DNA of 64,000 nucleotides, from contig CM056876.1 of assembly GCA_029876055.1 (NCBI GenBank), forward strand, positions 3,472,001 through 3,536,000, written 5' to 3'. This DNA comes from Madurella fahalii (lineage: Eukaryota > Ascomycota > Sordariomycetes > Sordariales). The notes beneath the pieces were generated by a model. The model was not told the origin of the DNA and ran no database searches. It saw only the letters and a program-made list of their open reading frames with translations. Both the position numbers and the translations under genes were made by a program. Shown here in pieces: positions 11,705-23,503 of this stretch (positions are counted from its first letter, which is position 1; each line of letters starts with the position of its first letter).

Positions 11705-13642
11705 ATGACCTCGCACGATGTCCGCGACGTACTAAACCTCCCCTCCGACTCCCCAGCACCCCGTCCATCCAAGAAGCAAAAAACTAGTACTCCACGGCCA
11801 AATCTCAAGGGCCTTGCACGCGAGGTTCAAAATCTTGGGGGCGACAACCCCATAGCTATCGTTCCGGAGGTCTCTTTCTTCAAGAAGCGTCGGTTCGCCA
11901 GTCGCAAACCAGCTGCACGATGGGAGCTCAAGGCGTTTACGAATTCGGCACGGGGGGACGGTGGCAGTCTTGTCCTGCGACATTGGAAACGGAAGACGGA
12001 GGATGGCCCGCCTCCTGACCCCGCGCAGGACGCCGAGTCGCGGCCGGGCGAGGACGGGGTCGACGGAGAAACGAAGGACGACAAGCCCGAGGACTCGGCG
12101 TTCGCCAAATTCAACGTGCGGGTTGCTGTGCCACAGTACAACCAAGACCAGTACCAATCCAACCTGCAGAGCAACGACTGGACAAAGGAGGAAACAGACT
12201 ACTTGATGGAGCTGGCGAGAGAGTATGATCTGCGCTGGGCTATCATCTGGGACCGGTACGATTTCACGCCGAAACCCGCCACGGAAGAAGGCGCCAACGG
12301 CACGAGTACGGCCGTGGTGCCCGCCCCCAAAGCGCGGACGATGGAAGACCTGAAGGCGCGCTACTACGAGGTCGCGGCGAAGATGATGGCGGTGCAGAAG
12401 CCGGCGCAGTACATGACGCGCCCGGAATTTGAGCTGTACGAGATGATGCAGAGCTTCAACCCGGAGCAGGAGCGGAAACGCAAAGAATTCGCCCTCAACA
12501 CCATGTCCCGGTCCAAGGACGAGGCGCGCGAGGAGGAATCCCTCCTCTTGGAAATCAAGCGCATCCTCGCGCGCACGGAGCGCTTCAACGAGGAGCGCCG
12601 GGAGCTCTACAACCGCCTCGACTTCCCGGCCACCGACTCGGACATCAACTCGTTCAAGAGCTCGGCCGGCCTCCAGTCGCTGCTCCAAACGCTCATGAGC
12701 ACGGACAAGTCGAAGAAGCGCAAGAGCATCATGGGCGGCACCGCGGGGGCCGAGGGCGTCAGTCCCGTCCCGGGAAGCGCCGTGTCCGAGACGGGGCCCG
12801 GCCACAACCGGCGGGAGAGCATCGCGGCGCTGGCATCGGACGGCGGGCGGGGCGCGCCGACCACGCCCGCCGAGCCCACCCCCACCACAGCGACGTCGTT
12901 GGCCTCCAACAAGAAGAAAGGCGGCGCCCAGCAGCCCGAGCGCCGCAAGCTCTCGGCGCAGGAGGAGCAGGTCTACGGCGTGTCGTTCCACGACCGCCTG
13001 GGCAGCGGCCCCACCTTCCGCTACGAAAAGATCAACAAGCTGTACAGCCACAAGTCGGGCCAGCAGCAGATGCGCATCACCAACGCCCTGGCCGAGCTCG
13101 ACGTGCCCGCCCGCCTGGTCATGCCGACGGCCGCCGTCACGGCCCAGTTCGAGGTGCTCTGGGGCGCCGTCACGGCCCTGGTGGATCTGCGCAAGGTCAG
13201 CGACAAGCTGGATGCCGAGATCAAGGTGGAGGAGGCGAAGAAGGCCGAGAGGGATAAGGCGAGGGGGGTTAGTGGTGGTGGTGGTAGTGGTGGTAGTGGT
13301 GGGCAGGTGGGGAAGAATCAGGGAGAGGCGAGCAAGGGTGCCGCCGCTGCTGAGCCTGGGGCCGCGGCGGGCGAGAAGGAGAAGCAGAAGGATGAGGAGG
13401 GATTAGTGAATGGCGATGGCGGAGGCGGGTCTGCCGCAGCTACTACCGCTGCTGCTGCTGCTGATGGTGACCAGTCAATGGCGGAAACTAATGGCGGGGA
13501 CGCTGCTGCTGCTGATAGTAAGAACATCAAGGAGGAGGAGGAACCGGCAGCGCGGCCAGCGAGCAGCGGCGGGGCGCATAAGCGGAGTGCGAGCGTACTC
13601 AGCTCGACGAGCGATAAGAGTGCAAAGCGGCAGAAAAAGTAG
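11705..13642 (+). CDS. SWC4: SWR1/NuA4 chromatin complex subunit Swc4 (DMAP1/Eaf2 family)
   Basis: Shared subunit of the SWR1 remodeller, which deposits histone H2A.Z, and of the NuA4 histone acetyltransferase; nuclear. A single exon encodes 645 residues. The N-terminus (TSHDVRDVLNL) and the segment FFKKRRFASRKPAARWELKAF are typical of fungal Swc4. A SANT/Myb-like domain follows at about residues 157-192 (WTKEETDYLMELAREYDLRW). The DMAP1-type C-terminal domain lies at about residues 420-510 (EEQVYGVSFHDRLGSGPTFRYEKI). The last 130 residues are low complexity, rich in Gly, Ala, Glu and Lys, with a lysine-rich end (SAKRQKK) that could act as a nuclear signal. The downstream base composition and trinucleotide runs (GGT, GCT) suggest a fast-evolving tail. 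The first ATG is used because the conserved N-terminus begins there. Confidence 0.93.
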   Translation: MTSHDVRDVLNLPSDSPAPRPSKKQKTSTPRPNLKGLAREVQNLGGDNPIAIVPEVSFFKKRRFASRKPAARWELKAFTNSARGDGGSLVLRHWKRKTEDGPPPDPAQDAESRPGEDGVDGETKDDKPEDSAFAKFNVRVAVPQYNQDQYQSNLQSNDWTKEETDYLMELAREYDLRWAIIWDRYDFTPKPATEEGANGTSTAVVPAPKARTMEDLKARYYEVAAKMMAVQKPAQYMTRPEFELYEMMQSFNPEQERKRKEFALNTMSRSKDEAREEESLLLEIKRILARTERFNEERRELYNRLDFPATDSDINSFKSSAGLQSLLQTLMSTDKSKKRKSIMGGTAGAEGVSPVPGSAVSETGPGHNRRESIAALASDGGRGAPTTPAEPTPTTATSLASNKKKGGAQQPERRKLSAQEEQVYGVSFHDRLGSGPTFRYEKINKLYSHKSGQQQMRITNALAELDVPARLVMPTAAVTAQFEVLWGAVTALVDLRKVSDKLDAEIKVEEAKKAERDKARGVSGGGGSGGSGGQVGKNQGEASKGAAAAEPGAAAGEKEKQKDEEGLVNGDGGGGSAAATTAAAAADGDQSMAETNGGDAAAADSKNIKEEEEPAARPASSGGAHKRSASVLSSTSDKSAKRQKK

Positions 13643-16600
13643 CTCCCTCTGTCGGAGACAGTGCTGGTGAGGTCGTTCTTGTCGAATACAGCAATTGCTA
13701 GAGCGAGTCTGCGATCCCTTATCTTGCTGCAGTGCTGTATTACGAGCTGCTAGGTTTCGAGTTCGACTTGCTTTGAACTGGGTGAACTCGGGATGTCCCA
13801 AGGGGAACGATGGGGAAGGTCGTGCTTCTAGACATGCTCCAGTTGGAGAGACTCCGAAGCCAACGCATGACGCTCGTTCTATCTACGAGTCACAGATAAA
13901 TCGAGCCTGGCAGGTATTGTGTTGTGCGGGAATCGGTGTTGTACTATCTCGGAATTGGGTCTGCAGACTGGTCTTAGGCTACTGGAAACAACGCCGTCCG
14001 TCCCTTGCGTAACAGGCCTGTAGATGTTATATCGTCCTAGCCCAACCTCAGGCAGAAGACAGGGAAGCGAACAATCTAGGCCGCTGCTGTTCGGGGCGGC
14101 AGCCGCCTAGTCTACTGTGGAATGACTGAGTAAGTCTATGTCATACTACGCTATACTCCCTTTCTTTCCTAGTGACTGCTGGGAACCGTGAGGGCCTTCA
14201 CGCCGTACTTACCTGTTCATCTTGCGTTTTATTTGACATTTCGGACGGTGCAAGTCTATCTAACAGGCTGTATGGCAGGAGAAGCTTGCGAGGTTGTCAG
14301 CAGTTGCCAGGATGGCAGGGAACTGTGGAGCGACTCAGCCAAGGATCAGGAAAACGACAGGCCTCTTTCCCCCCTTTTTCTCCCTTTGACCGAATACTCA
14401 TTATTACCTACCGTTTCTATCGGGCCGAGCGGCCCTGTCTTCGCATGATCATCAATGTTCAGCCAAACAACACTGCCCCGTTTTCCGTAGAATGGACGAA
14501 AGGTCCGGATCAAGTGTGGCAACCTAAAATGCTCCAGCCGCGGGTGGACATCCGTCAAAGCGGCCACACTCCATTACCGGGCATCTGTCATTTGCTTGCC
14601 GGTGTGAGAGGCGGTGAAGCGTTTCTTTTCTGGCACGTGGCTACTCGCGAGGGACCAACGAAGCAAAGCAGACTGAACACGGAAGTAGTCTGCCCAATAG
14701 GCCCTCTAGGATATCCAAGCGGTTGCATGTGGCGCTCTGCAGTATGCATGTTTCAAGTGTAACATGTCACGTACTGCGGTAAGCACTGTTCATCATGCCT
14801 AGTCCAATACTGCAACGTGAGTGGCCGTTGGAGCCGCTCCGAGTATCGTGTCATGGAGAGTTGGTTGGCTGGTGCGGGTTGCGGATAGGAAATAACTGCG
14901 CGGCTAACTCATCTTTCTGCAAGCCCGTCACGGCATCAGAGGCTCATGAGGGGCGGCATAGAGTTGGATTGGGATCACGAGAGCGGGATAGTATGTGCTG
15001 GAAGAAGCAGGGTAAATCCGTCGTTCGTGTGTATGTGTGTGTTTCCGTATGTGATGTCTCAACGCTGAAGAGCGCTTGGGGCAGAGCATGCCAGAAAATC
15101 ACCTTCGCATTCAACGTGGAGAGACAGGATGGGCTCTAGAACAGTCTTTGGCTGGGAGCTCGTGGTGAGGTCGGTTCGTATATTCCCAGAGCAGAGGCGG
15201 GTTGGCGCAACTGGTCATGGTGGTGTTCGAGACTCGCTCGAGAAGCCCGGCGGCTGAAAGTGGGCCCAAGCCATATGCAGGTACGACACCGCGATCTTGA
15301 ATGTACCTGTACTTAGCCCATTGTCCTAGTACAAGGTGGCAGGCCCGCGGGTCGAATCGTCGAGCTGGCCGTGATGAGGTTCTCGGGCACAGCCGCCCAT
15401 CGTAACCGCTCCGGCGGCAGTGATGTGATGGGGTACGACAAGGCACTCTGCGGAGAGCGTAGGCTGCATCTGGGGACGGCGAGCGGAAGTTGGGAGCTCG
15501 CAAGCTGTTCGTATTAGTCGGCGGCGGTTGGCCCATCATCCATGCAAGTGTGTCACAGGACATTGCCGCCGACGCACACTCCTTCTCTGGTGGTCTCAAT
15601 AACCTCGAGCCGCAGGCGCCCTGACCTGCAGGCTGTCAGCCCATTCCTGGAAGACGCCACGAGAAGGGAGCATGGGTGTGGCCTGGTCTTGGCGATCAGT
15701 GGTCGAACCTCGGGCAACCAGAATTGCCATCGAGGATGGTATGATAGGGCTGGCTTGGCTGGTGGTTTCTGCGCTGCAGCGTTTCGAAACCATGTTCTGC
15801 TCCGGATTTAGCATTCCCGGAACCTTTGTCGCCCAATGCCACTATGGCGGGTGAGCATGTTCAGGGGAACGGGCCAATAGGATCGCCGTGGTGAGATCGA
15901 GATGCTATTCCGGTGGAGGTAAGCGCCATGCGGCGCCAAAACCGATGCAAGCAGAGCCGCTCCGATCCGCGTGCCAAGGACTGTCGCGCCATCGCGCAGC
16001 TGCGGCCGGCGGGAGAGCCATGTGTGTGTGTTCGAGTAATTGGTCCATCGGCGCCGGCTTTCGCGGGGAGCTTCCGATCAGGCACTACGTTTTTCGTTCA
16101 ATCAACTGTCCCATCCACTCGGCACTGGATCGAGCCGCTGGTCGATCCATTCATTCTTGTTGTTGCAGCGTGGATAGGCTCTCCGCCTCCCATGTTAACG
16201 CCGAACCCCAGCATGTCGGCGCCGCGTCTCCTTCGACCACAGGGGACGCTCCTGGCTCCGATCTTGCTCGCTAACGGCATCAGGAGGCCTAAAGCGAACC
16301 AGATCCTCGGATCCCAAGATCTCTGATCGGGTGATAGGGCAGGAAGCAGCGCATTGCCGAGTCAAACAAACGTGCGACAGGGCGCTGTGCGAATAACTGG
16401 CCAGAGTGAGGAATTGGTCTTGCCGGTTCGTTGATCGTCGACTTCGGTTGGTGGCAGTCTGTAGTTGCTCGCTCCCCAGCGCTCTACGGTGAGAGGATGA
16501 GGCGCCAAGGGTTGGAGATGTCCATGATCGCAACTTGCCGCAAAGTGAGCAGAGCATTTGCCATGTGACGCCCCGCCGCGCCGCGCCGCATTGTAAACAG

Positions 16601-19600
16601 CACCTCAGAAATGGAACCGTCCTCTCTCCATTTCCCTCTGTATAGTAGCTCTTCGCCTCAACTTCCGTGTCTAATTTACCTTGTGCTGTAATTACCTGCT
16701 AATGAGTCTCTATCGGCCCGGCTAGGCTGCCCGACCCCTTCGGTGTGTCTGACCCACGGGAGGCGGTTCATTCACCCACCGCTTCATTCCGCAGCGTCCT
16801 GAACGGCGTCTTCTTGGACGTCATTGGCTGGCGCGCACCCGATAAAGGAGTGTGTGAACCATACACCATCGAGCGACGCACACCACCTGTTCCCATGCGA
16901 CTTGATGCATCCATTTCGCTGCTTCCCTCGGACCGAAGCATTTCTCCCACAACGACTTCTCCAAGCGGCCCAGAACTAGCGGGAATTTTGGGCTAACGTT
17001 TTGGTACCGTCCTGCTGGGCCCAGAACAAATGGAAATGTCGGCGACACCGCGCAGACCGAAGGCCCATGTCGGGCGCCATCTTGGGACTGTGACCACGGC
17101 AGCCAAGCACGATTGCTGATGGTGATAGTCCCAGGACCAGAATGCCCGCCACGAGGACGCACACGCTTATCTGCCAGGTACAAATGTCGATTTGGTTTCT
17201 AAGAATGGATCATATCGATCAGACTCTTCCACTTAATATCGGATCTGGCCTCCAATAGGTCAAAATGCTGAAGTTTCCAGCCAACCAGGCCGCCGCTTCT
17301 GCGTCCGGAAACGTCCACCCAATTGGGATGCAATGAAACCAAGCGGGAATCCGTCTTCTGCTGCAAACTTCACACCGGTCGCGCGCCTACTTGGCAGCAC
17401 ACCGTCCTGCGGGGTGCGAACGCCATCTCTGTTCCAGAACGCGTGCCGCAAGGTAAGAGACCTACGAGTCTATTTCATGATCCTATATCACGACAACACT
17501 GTTCAGATTGCGCGGAGAATAAGCTCTCAAGAAAATGCTTGGTTTGCTAAAATTATCTTCGGCTTCCTCCCTGATCCCTGTTCCGCCGAGCAACACCTCT
17601 CGAAAGATTAGCGGTTTCATATTCGACAGCGATGCCGCAGGCGCCCGGCCCGTCCTTTGTATGTGGGGATGGGCAGCATTCAGTGTAAAAAGGCATGGCC
17701 GAGGCCGAGAATAATGGGGTACTTTCACCACCGGGGGGGCTTACGCGATACTCTTCCGGTCGACCTCGGCGTGACATGGTGGTGGCAACCCCAACCCCAT
17801 CACCCAACTGGACAAGCAAGCCCGGCACTTGGCCGAGTTCGGACAGGAAGGAAAAAGCTGGCAAGCAACCATGTCTCGATGTTGCAGCGTTGATTACCAC
17901 CCTGAAGCAGCGTCTTGATTCCCATGTCGTGTCCTCGAATGTTGTCACAGGCCGACCCACCGGGATATAGCTATGGTCGGTGGTTTAAAGTGTCGCATCG
18001 CTAGCTGGCGGCTCGTCCCCATTGCTTGGAGCCGCCGAGAAGCCGTCAAACGCAAGAGGCGAGCCGGCCGCGGCTGCCGGGCCTCTCGGGGATGACGCTC
18101 TGAAACTGGGAAATAGCTTCGTGCCGGCCAAGATGGTGGGTGGCAGCTCCCGGTGGACCGGGGCTGACTTGCGTTAGGAACCACGAGCCACTTGGGTGAA
18201 CGGCCACCTATTGGCCACACTTGCGCGAAGCGTCGGGGCTTAGTTCATTTCCCATCACAAACCAGCAAATCCTCTTCAGCTGCTAACCCCCCCGGCTTCG
18301 TTTTACCTTCCAGCAGTGAAGCGGGGTCAAATATCAATGGCGAGAAGGCACAGGTCGGACAAAACCAAAGCCCAGGTGACGGTCATAAGCAGAGAGACGA
18401 CCTCAGCGCCGTTGCGGCGTGTGTTACGCAGCGTCTCTCAACGGGCCGCGATCGGCACCGTCATCTCTCCCAGTCTCACGTCGGACAGGGCAGATGCGTG
18501 GGTAAATCTGTTCTGGATTACTGGCAGCTCTCTTCCTGTATTGTCCTTTTAGCTGCAGGGAGGACAATGCTGCACCCATGCACGCCACCACTTGCGGAAC
18601 AAGAAATCGCTCGGCTAGGTAGGTACATGCCGTCCCAATGCAGGTGCAGAGCACCGCAGACACGACGGTCATTGTCAATTATTGCCAACTGGCAAATCAG
18701 AGACGGCTCAGCTCTGAGCATGGGGGCCGAATGACCCGCGCTGCCGTTCCCAGACGTCTGGTCCTTGCGAGCACTAGCCAGCATCAATTCTTTCTGCGAG
18801 CGGTGGTTCCTTTTTTCTTTTCTTTTTTTTTTTTTTTTTTCCCTCCTTGTACATACACTTACGCTATCACGAACCAGTGGAGACAGCCCACTGGAACGGG
18901 GGCCCACACGGGCTGTGCGATGGTCGAGAGGGGAAACGGGTTGTGATCTGCAAATCATCACAGACTCAAGAGATCGAGGCCAGCCACGGCGGCTTAAGCC
19001 TCCCCGCCCCTGCATGTTAGTCGAGGCATTGCGCGCCACTGGGCCTATAGCGGCGTGACGGATGACAGGGAAGGGGGAATTGTCCGTCAAGATGACCAGT
19101 AATCCAGTGGCCCTGGTCTCTTCTTTGTGCGGCAAGCCAAGCCGTCACCGGGCGGGCTTACAAGATGATGGTCGAGGAACTGAGGAAGACGGACGATATC
19201 TTGCAACCGCCCGTTCACCTGCCATCCGCGTCGGAGTTGACGTTGGAGATGGAACACGAGTCGCAGCCAACATGCCGCAGAGCAATAAGTGCATATAGCT
19301 GCACTTGTACCTCCGGTACGCGAGCTAGAGTTTGGCAGCCCGGTTTGTGTGACGGTCGGATCTACCTGCCGCGGCTTATTCATTGCATCTAATCTGCACG
19401 GCCCATCACCCGCACTGCGAAATGCTGCCTCAGGGGTCAGGCACACGGTGGCGCACAGTGGGCGGATATTAATCCATCACACGAGGCCGAAGCAGATGGG
19501 CCGCTTGATTCCACTCCGGGCCCCAAACCTCTCTTCTCATAACCCCAGATTGTTGCCCGTGTGTGGGTGTGGGTTGCAAGACCCCGAGATCCCTGTCACG

Positions 19601-20182
19601 GCGCTCGGAACAGCGCTTGGCGTGCTCGTTAAAATGGGTAACCAGGGAGGGGGTGTGTTGCTGCAACTCGTCTGCAAGTGCCTGGCCCGGCCGCTCATCC
19701 ATGGGCGGGAGGAGCTGTCCCCTTCCGCACTTCATGCCCAAGACGGTAATCCAGCCCTGGCGCGGCCAAAAGTACCGGTACAGTTCAATACGCGATCGGT
19801 GACCGTAAGTCTCTGGAGGCGGCCCCCCCCCCCCCCCGGCTATGCGCCGTGCCACCAGGCGCTGACAGGGCTCCCGCCAGCGAACGGGGCATGCGGGTAA
19901 CGGTCTTGTCGCGGCTGGAGCATGCAGCGGGGTATCGCATTGCGCATTCCAGCGCGGGTGGGTAGCTTGACCTTGGGATCGCATGCAACCTGTTGCACCA
20001 TGTAATTAGTACGAGATGGTTACAAAGTGGAATCTACATAATTATGGGCTCGCTCTTATTAGCGAAGCTCAAGTCCCAAGTCGCTCTCTAGCGTTTGTTG
20101 CTTCGCATTTGGCCTTGTCCGCGTTGCGTCGCTAGGCTGCAGGTTTCTTGTACTGTACTGCCCTGTACCTGGACAGAGGCAG
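13643..20182. other. Long gene-poor, GC-normal intergenic region
   Basis: About 6.5 kb with no recognisable gene on either strand. Open frames of 60-200 codons occur but overlap in multiple registers and show no family motif or splice-linked continuation. Local features: a T-rich run at 18811-18840, a C-run near 19822-19837, and scattered short GT/CA tracts. The sequence is not RIP-mutated. It may hold distal regulatory DNA for the transcription-factor-like gene at 21953, or non-coding transcripts, but nothing in the sequence proves either. Confidence 0.5.
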
Positions 20183-20236
20183 ACACACACACACACACAC
20201 ACACCCACACACACACACATACACACACACACACAC
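20183..20236. repeat. (CA)n microsatellite
   Basis: A nearly pure CA dinucleotide run of about 54 bp with a few interruptions (CCC, CAT), extended to about 20258 by looser CACA/CTCG repeats. It lies 1.7 kb upstream of the Zn2Cys6-acetyltransferase gene. Confidence 0.95.
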
Positions 20237-20258
20237 TCGCTCACTCGCACACACACAT

Positions 20259-21952
20259 CTTATACGCCAGGCCCCACATAGCTCAACCGAGTCGCTACCG
20301 GGGGGCCCTGGCTGCCAGATCTCGCCGCGCTGTCTCTCATTCCAGCCCTTTGCACCCGTCGTCCGGGCGTCTGTGCGGTGCAACTCGTGGCCCCAGCCGC
20401 CCTCTCGCGGTACATTTTTTGACGCTTGCCGGAGCGAGGAGCAACTCGACGGAGGCGACACCGGGGCTCTGATTACCTTACCCTGACTGACTCTCCCTTT
20501 CACTTACATTTTCTTTCCCACCCCCTTCCATCCATAATCTGCTCCGTGCACCGGTCTTGCGACAGCCGCTCGAGGACTCCCGCCGCTACTTGCTGGGAGC
20601 AAGTCGTAATCCGTCCGCCATCTGCGGCACACACACGAGCCACCCTCCGATCAGACCCAGCCTCTCGCCCCGTTTCCCGCCCAGGCGCAGCATAATCGCG
20701 CGTTAAAAAGAAGGCCAAGCGCCGCCAGCAACCTCGCACGCACCCGGGACTTGAAGGAAGGCTGGGACTTTTTTGGGCTCAATTATTCGGCAACGGCGGC
20801 CACAGCATCGGCTGCATTGGACTGCCGCCAACGGCCGCGCACACCGTCGTTTCTAGCGTGCGCGTCCGGGACGAGACAGCGCATTTTGCGTTTGCCTTTT
20901 TCTCTTTACTTTTCTCTTCACTCCCATCAACCTTGCGCACGCGTCGTTCCCCAAGCGGCGCATTGGTAGCAGGCTGCCGAGGAACAGATAGGACCGGGAC
21001 GGGCGGCACGGACAGGGCGCGAATGCTTGCAGTTGCGATTTGCGCAAACCAGTGGTGCTCGCTCAGCGGTGTCGATTAGGTTCATGCCTCTCTGACGTGT
21101 CACACAACCCCGTGCTTTAGATCCTCGCGATCCTGGCATCCCTGACCACCCACCATTTTTCTGAGGACGAATTCGGAAACGCCCGGCGTCGCTTGAAGAA
21201 GCAGAACCAGCGGCGGACGAGAGTGAGAGTGTGAGAGTGTGTCTGAGAGTGAGAGAAGTGAGAGAGTGAGAGAGAGCGCGGAAGCGCGCCGTGTTTGCTT
21301 TCTGAGGTCTTTGCGCAAGCCCTGCTGGTTTTCAGTTTCCCCAGCTCGGATCCGGCTTGCGTTTGCACACACCGGCCTCCGGGTTTGCTTCGCTCGTCTC
21401 TGGGTCCGACTGTACAGCCTCCACCTTTGCCCGCGGCTCTCATACAAAAGCCGTGCCCGGTCGGCGAAGCAGACAATTTGGCGCAGGGATCCTGCACATT
21501 GCACCGGGACCGCCAGCACCACGCCTCGCAGGTGCACCTCTAACGGAGAAGCCAGCGCGAGGTACAGGTTCCCCACTTTCCCTCACTGGCGCATCGCAGC
21601 CTGCGTCCGACGACATCCTGCAGCCCGATCACACTTTTTTTTCCCACACGCTGATTTACCAGGCGACTCCACGGCTCCGCCAACGACCGCTGCCTGCCTG
21701 CTCGAGCTCGGCTTGTTGCGCTCATCTTTCCGGCAACCCGTTTTATTCACCGCGTCTAAGCACCCGCTCTAAAGGTCACCGTCAACTTGCGCGGCTGAAG
21801 AGAGGAACAAAGCTTTGTTGGACGGCTCTCACACATCGCTTGTGCCGGCGCTCTTGACCAACCTATCCGCCTTCGAATCTCTGCTACGTCCTCCGCGACC
21901 AGGGCAAAGCCGGGCTCGGAAAGGCGCCGAGTAGAGCCGCCTGCGACGGGAG
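20259..21952 (+). promoter_or_regulatory. Probable promoter and long leader of the Zn2Cys6-acetyltransferase gene
   Basis: This 1.7 kb upstream of the ATG at 21953 is pyrimidine-rich in blocks (for example 20480-20530 and 20885-20935), contains several ATG triplets that would be upstream ORFs if transcribed, and a GAGA-rich stretch at 21222-21275. Long leaders with upstream ORFs are common for fungal regulators, so a long 5' UTR is plausible. No transcription start can be fixed from sequence. Confidence 0.35.
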
Positions 21953-23457
21953 ATGAGCACATTTACGGCCCTGAACGGGGCCTCACCAAAGGCCGCAGAA
22001 GGAATCAACGGGGCAGCAGATTCGGATCGGTCAAACGGCCAAGCGACCAGCGTGGAACCCAGGCCTGCCGAGGTGTCCAGCACCCAGAGGGAACGAGAAG
22101 GCAGGGGAAGTACTAACCACGACAGGCTTCCCTTCCCTGGAGCCGGCGCCTACGCTGATGTGGAGAGTTCGCACAAGCGCAAGCGGTCAATTTCTGACTC
22201 GCCGAGGAGGGAGCGCCGGCCATCGCCTACCGAGAGAAGGGACGAGAGGGTAGAGAGAGATGAGAGGATAGAGCGGGCGGAGAGGGCAGACAGGATGGAG
22301 AGGGCAGACAGGGCAGAGAGGGCAGAGAGGGCGGAAAGGACGGAAAGGACGGAACGAGCTGAGAGGATAGAGCGGGCAGAACAGGCGGAACGAGGCGAAC
22401 GGGCAGAACGGGCAGAGCAGTACGGGCCACCTCGACCGCGGTCAGAATCACGTGATGGTTACAGCACACCACAGAAAGACACCCACCGAGCGTACGGCGA
22501 TGACGGGCGAGACGGCGGTGAGCATTGGCGTTCGCAGCAGCCCAGGGAAGAGCGCAACTCGAGCTATGAGGGGCCTTACTCAGCAGGACCGGTCTCAGCC
22601 CAGTCCGACGAGCAAGTCGGCGAGATGCTACAGAGGGCAACGAGCCAGGGCGACAGCGGGGACTACGGAGACCAGAGCCCAGAAGGCGACGATCACGCCA
22701 TCTATTCTGGCCAGTACACGCCTGAACACCGCCGGGACGGAGTCATCCAGTCGGACCCGAAAAAGAGGAAGCGCAATTTCAGCAACCGGACCAAGACGGG
22801 TTGTATGACGTGTCGGAGACGAAAGAAGAAATGTGACGAGCAGAAACCCGAGTGTGAGTTGGCCAGTTGCGATTTTGTTTTTCCCGTCTTTCTGCCACCC
22901 GCTTGTTTACATGGGCCCCGTTTTGCGGTCGCGTCGGCCTGTTCTGGCGGCTGACAATCCTTGCAGGCAATAACTGTATCAAGGGCGGTTTTGTCTGTCT
23001 CGGCTACCCCCCGCAGAGGGGTACTTGGCCCAAGCCCGAGAGCAAGCCAACGCAGGTCAATATCGAGTCGAAGGATCCAAACTACGTGCCCCCTGGAGCC
23101 TACGGGATGCCTCAGCAACCCTCTTACGGCAACAGCCAACCCATGCTAGCCCAGCAGCCCAAGCGCGACCCCTTGCCATATAACCGGGGCCAGCCCGCCC
23201 TACGGATCACGCCGCCTCAAGGTCGACCCCTCAAGACGGACGACGATAGGCCGACAGCGTCGACTCTCCCTAGCGCCTCGGTCATCAGCTCGGACAACAA
23301 GCTCTCTGCCCTGTCAGCATACACGACCTCGGCGTCCGCAAACGTGTTCCCCACTCCCGTGAGCGCTGCCACCGTTTCCGCCTTTTCGGACCGGACGCCC
23401 AAGGAGTACCAGCGGGTACCGCCGCTTCACGATCTCACGCGGACAGACCCCGACCAC

Positions 23458-23503
<46 letters not shown>

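Noticed and set aside
11732..13051. 439-codon open frame on the minus strand across SWC4
   Set aside because: It is the antisense shadow of a GC-rich exon; its composition is Arg/Leu/Val repeats mirroring the real frame and it has no family motif.
14172..14762. 196-codon plus-strand frame in the long gap
   Set aside because: No recognisable domain, an overlapping frame in another register, and unremarkable composition. It could be checked by RNA-seq, but I cannot support it.
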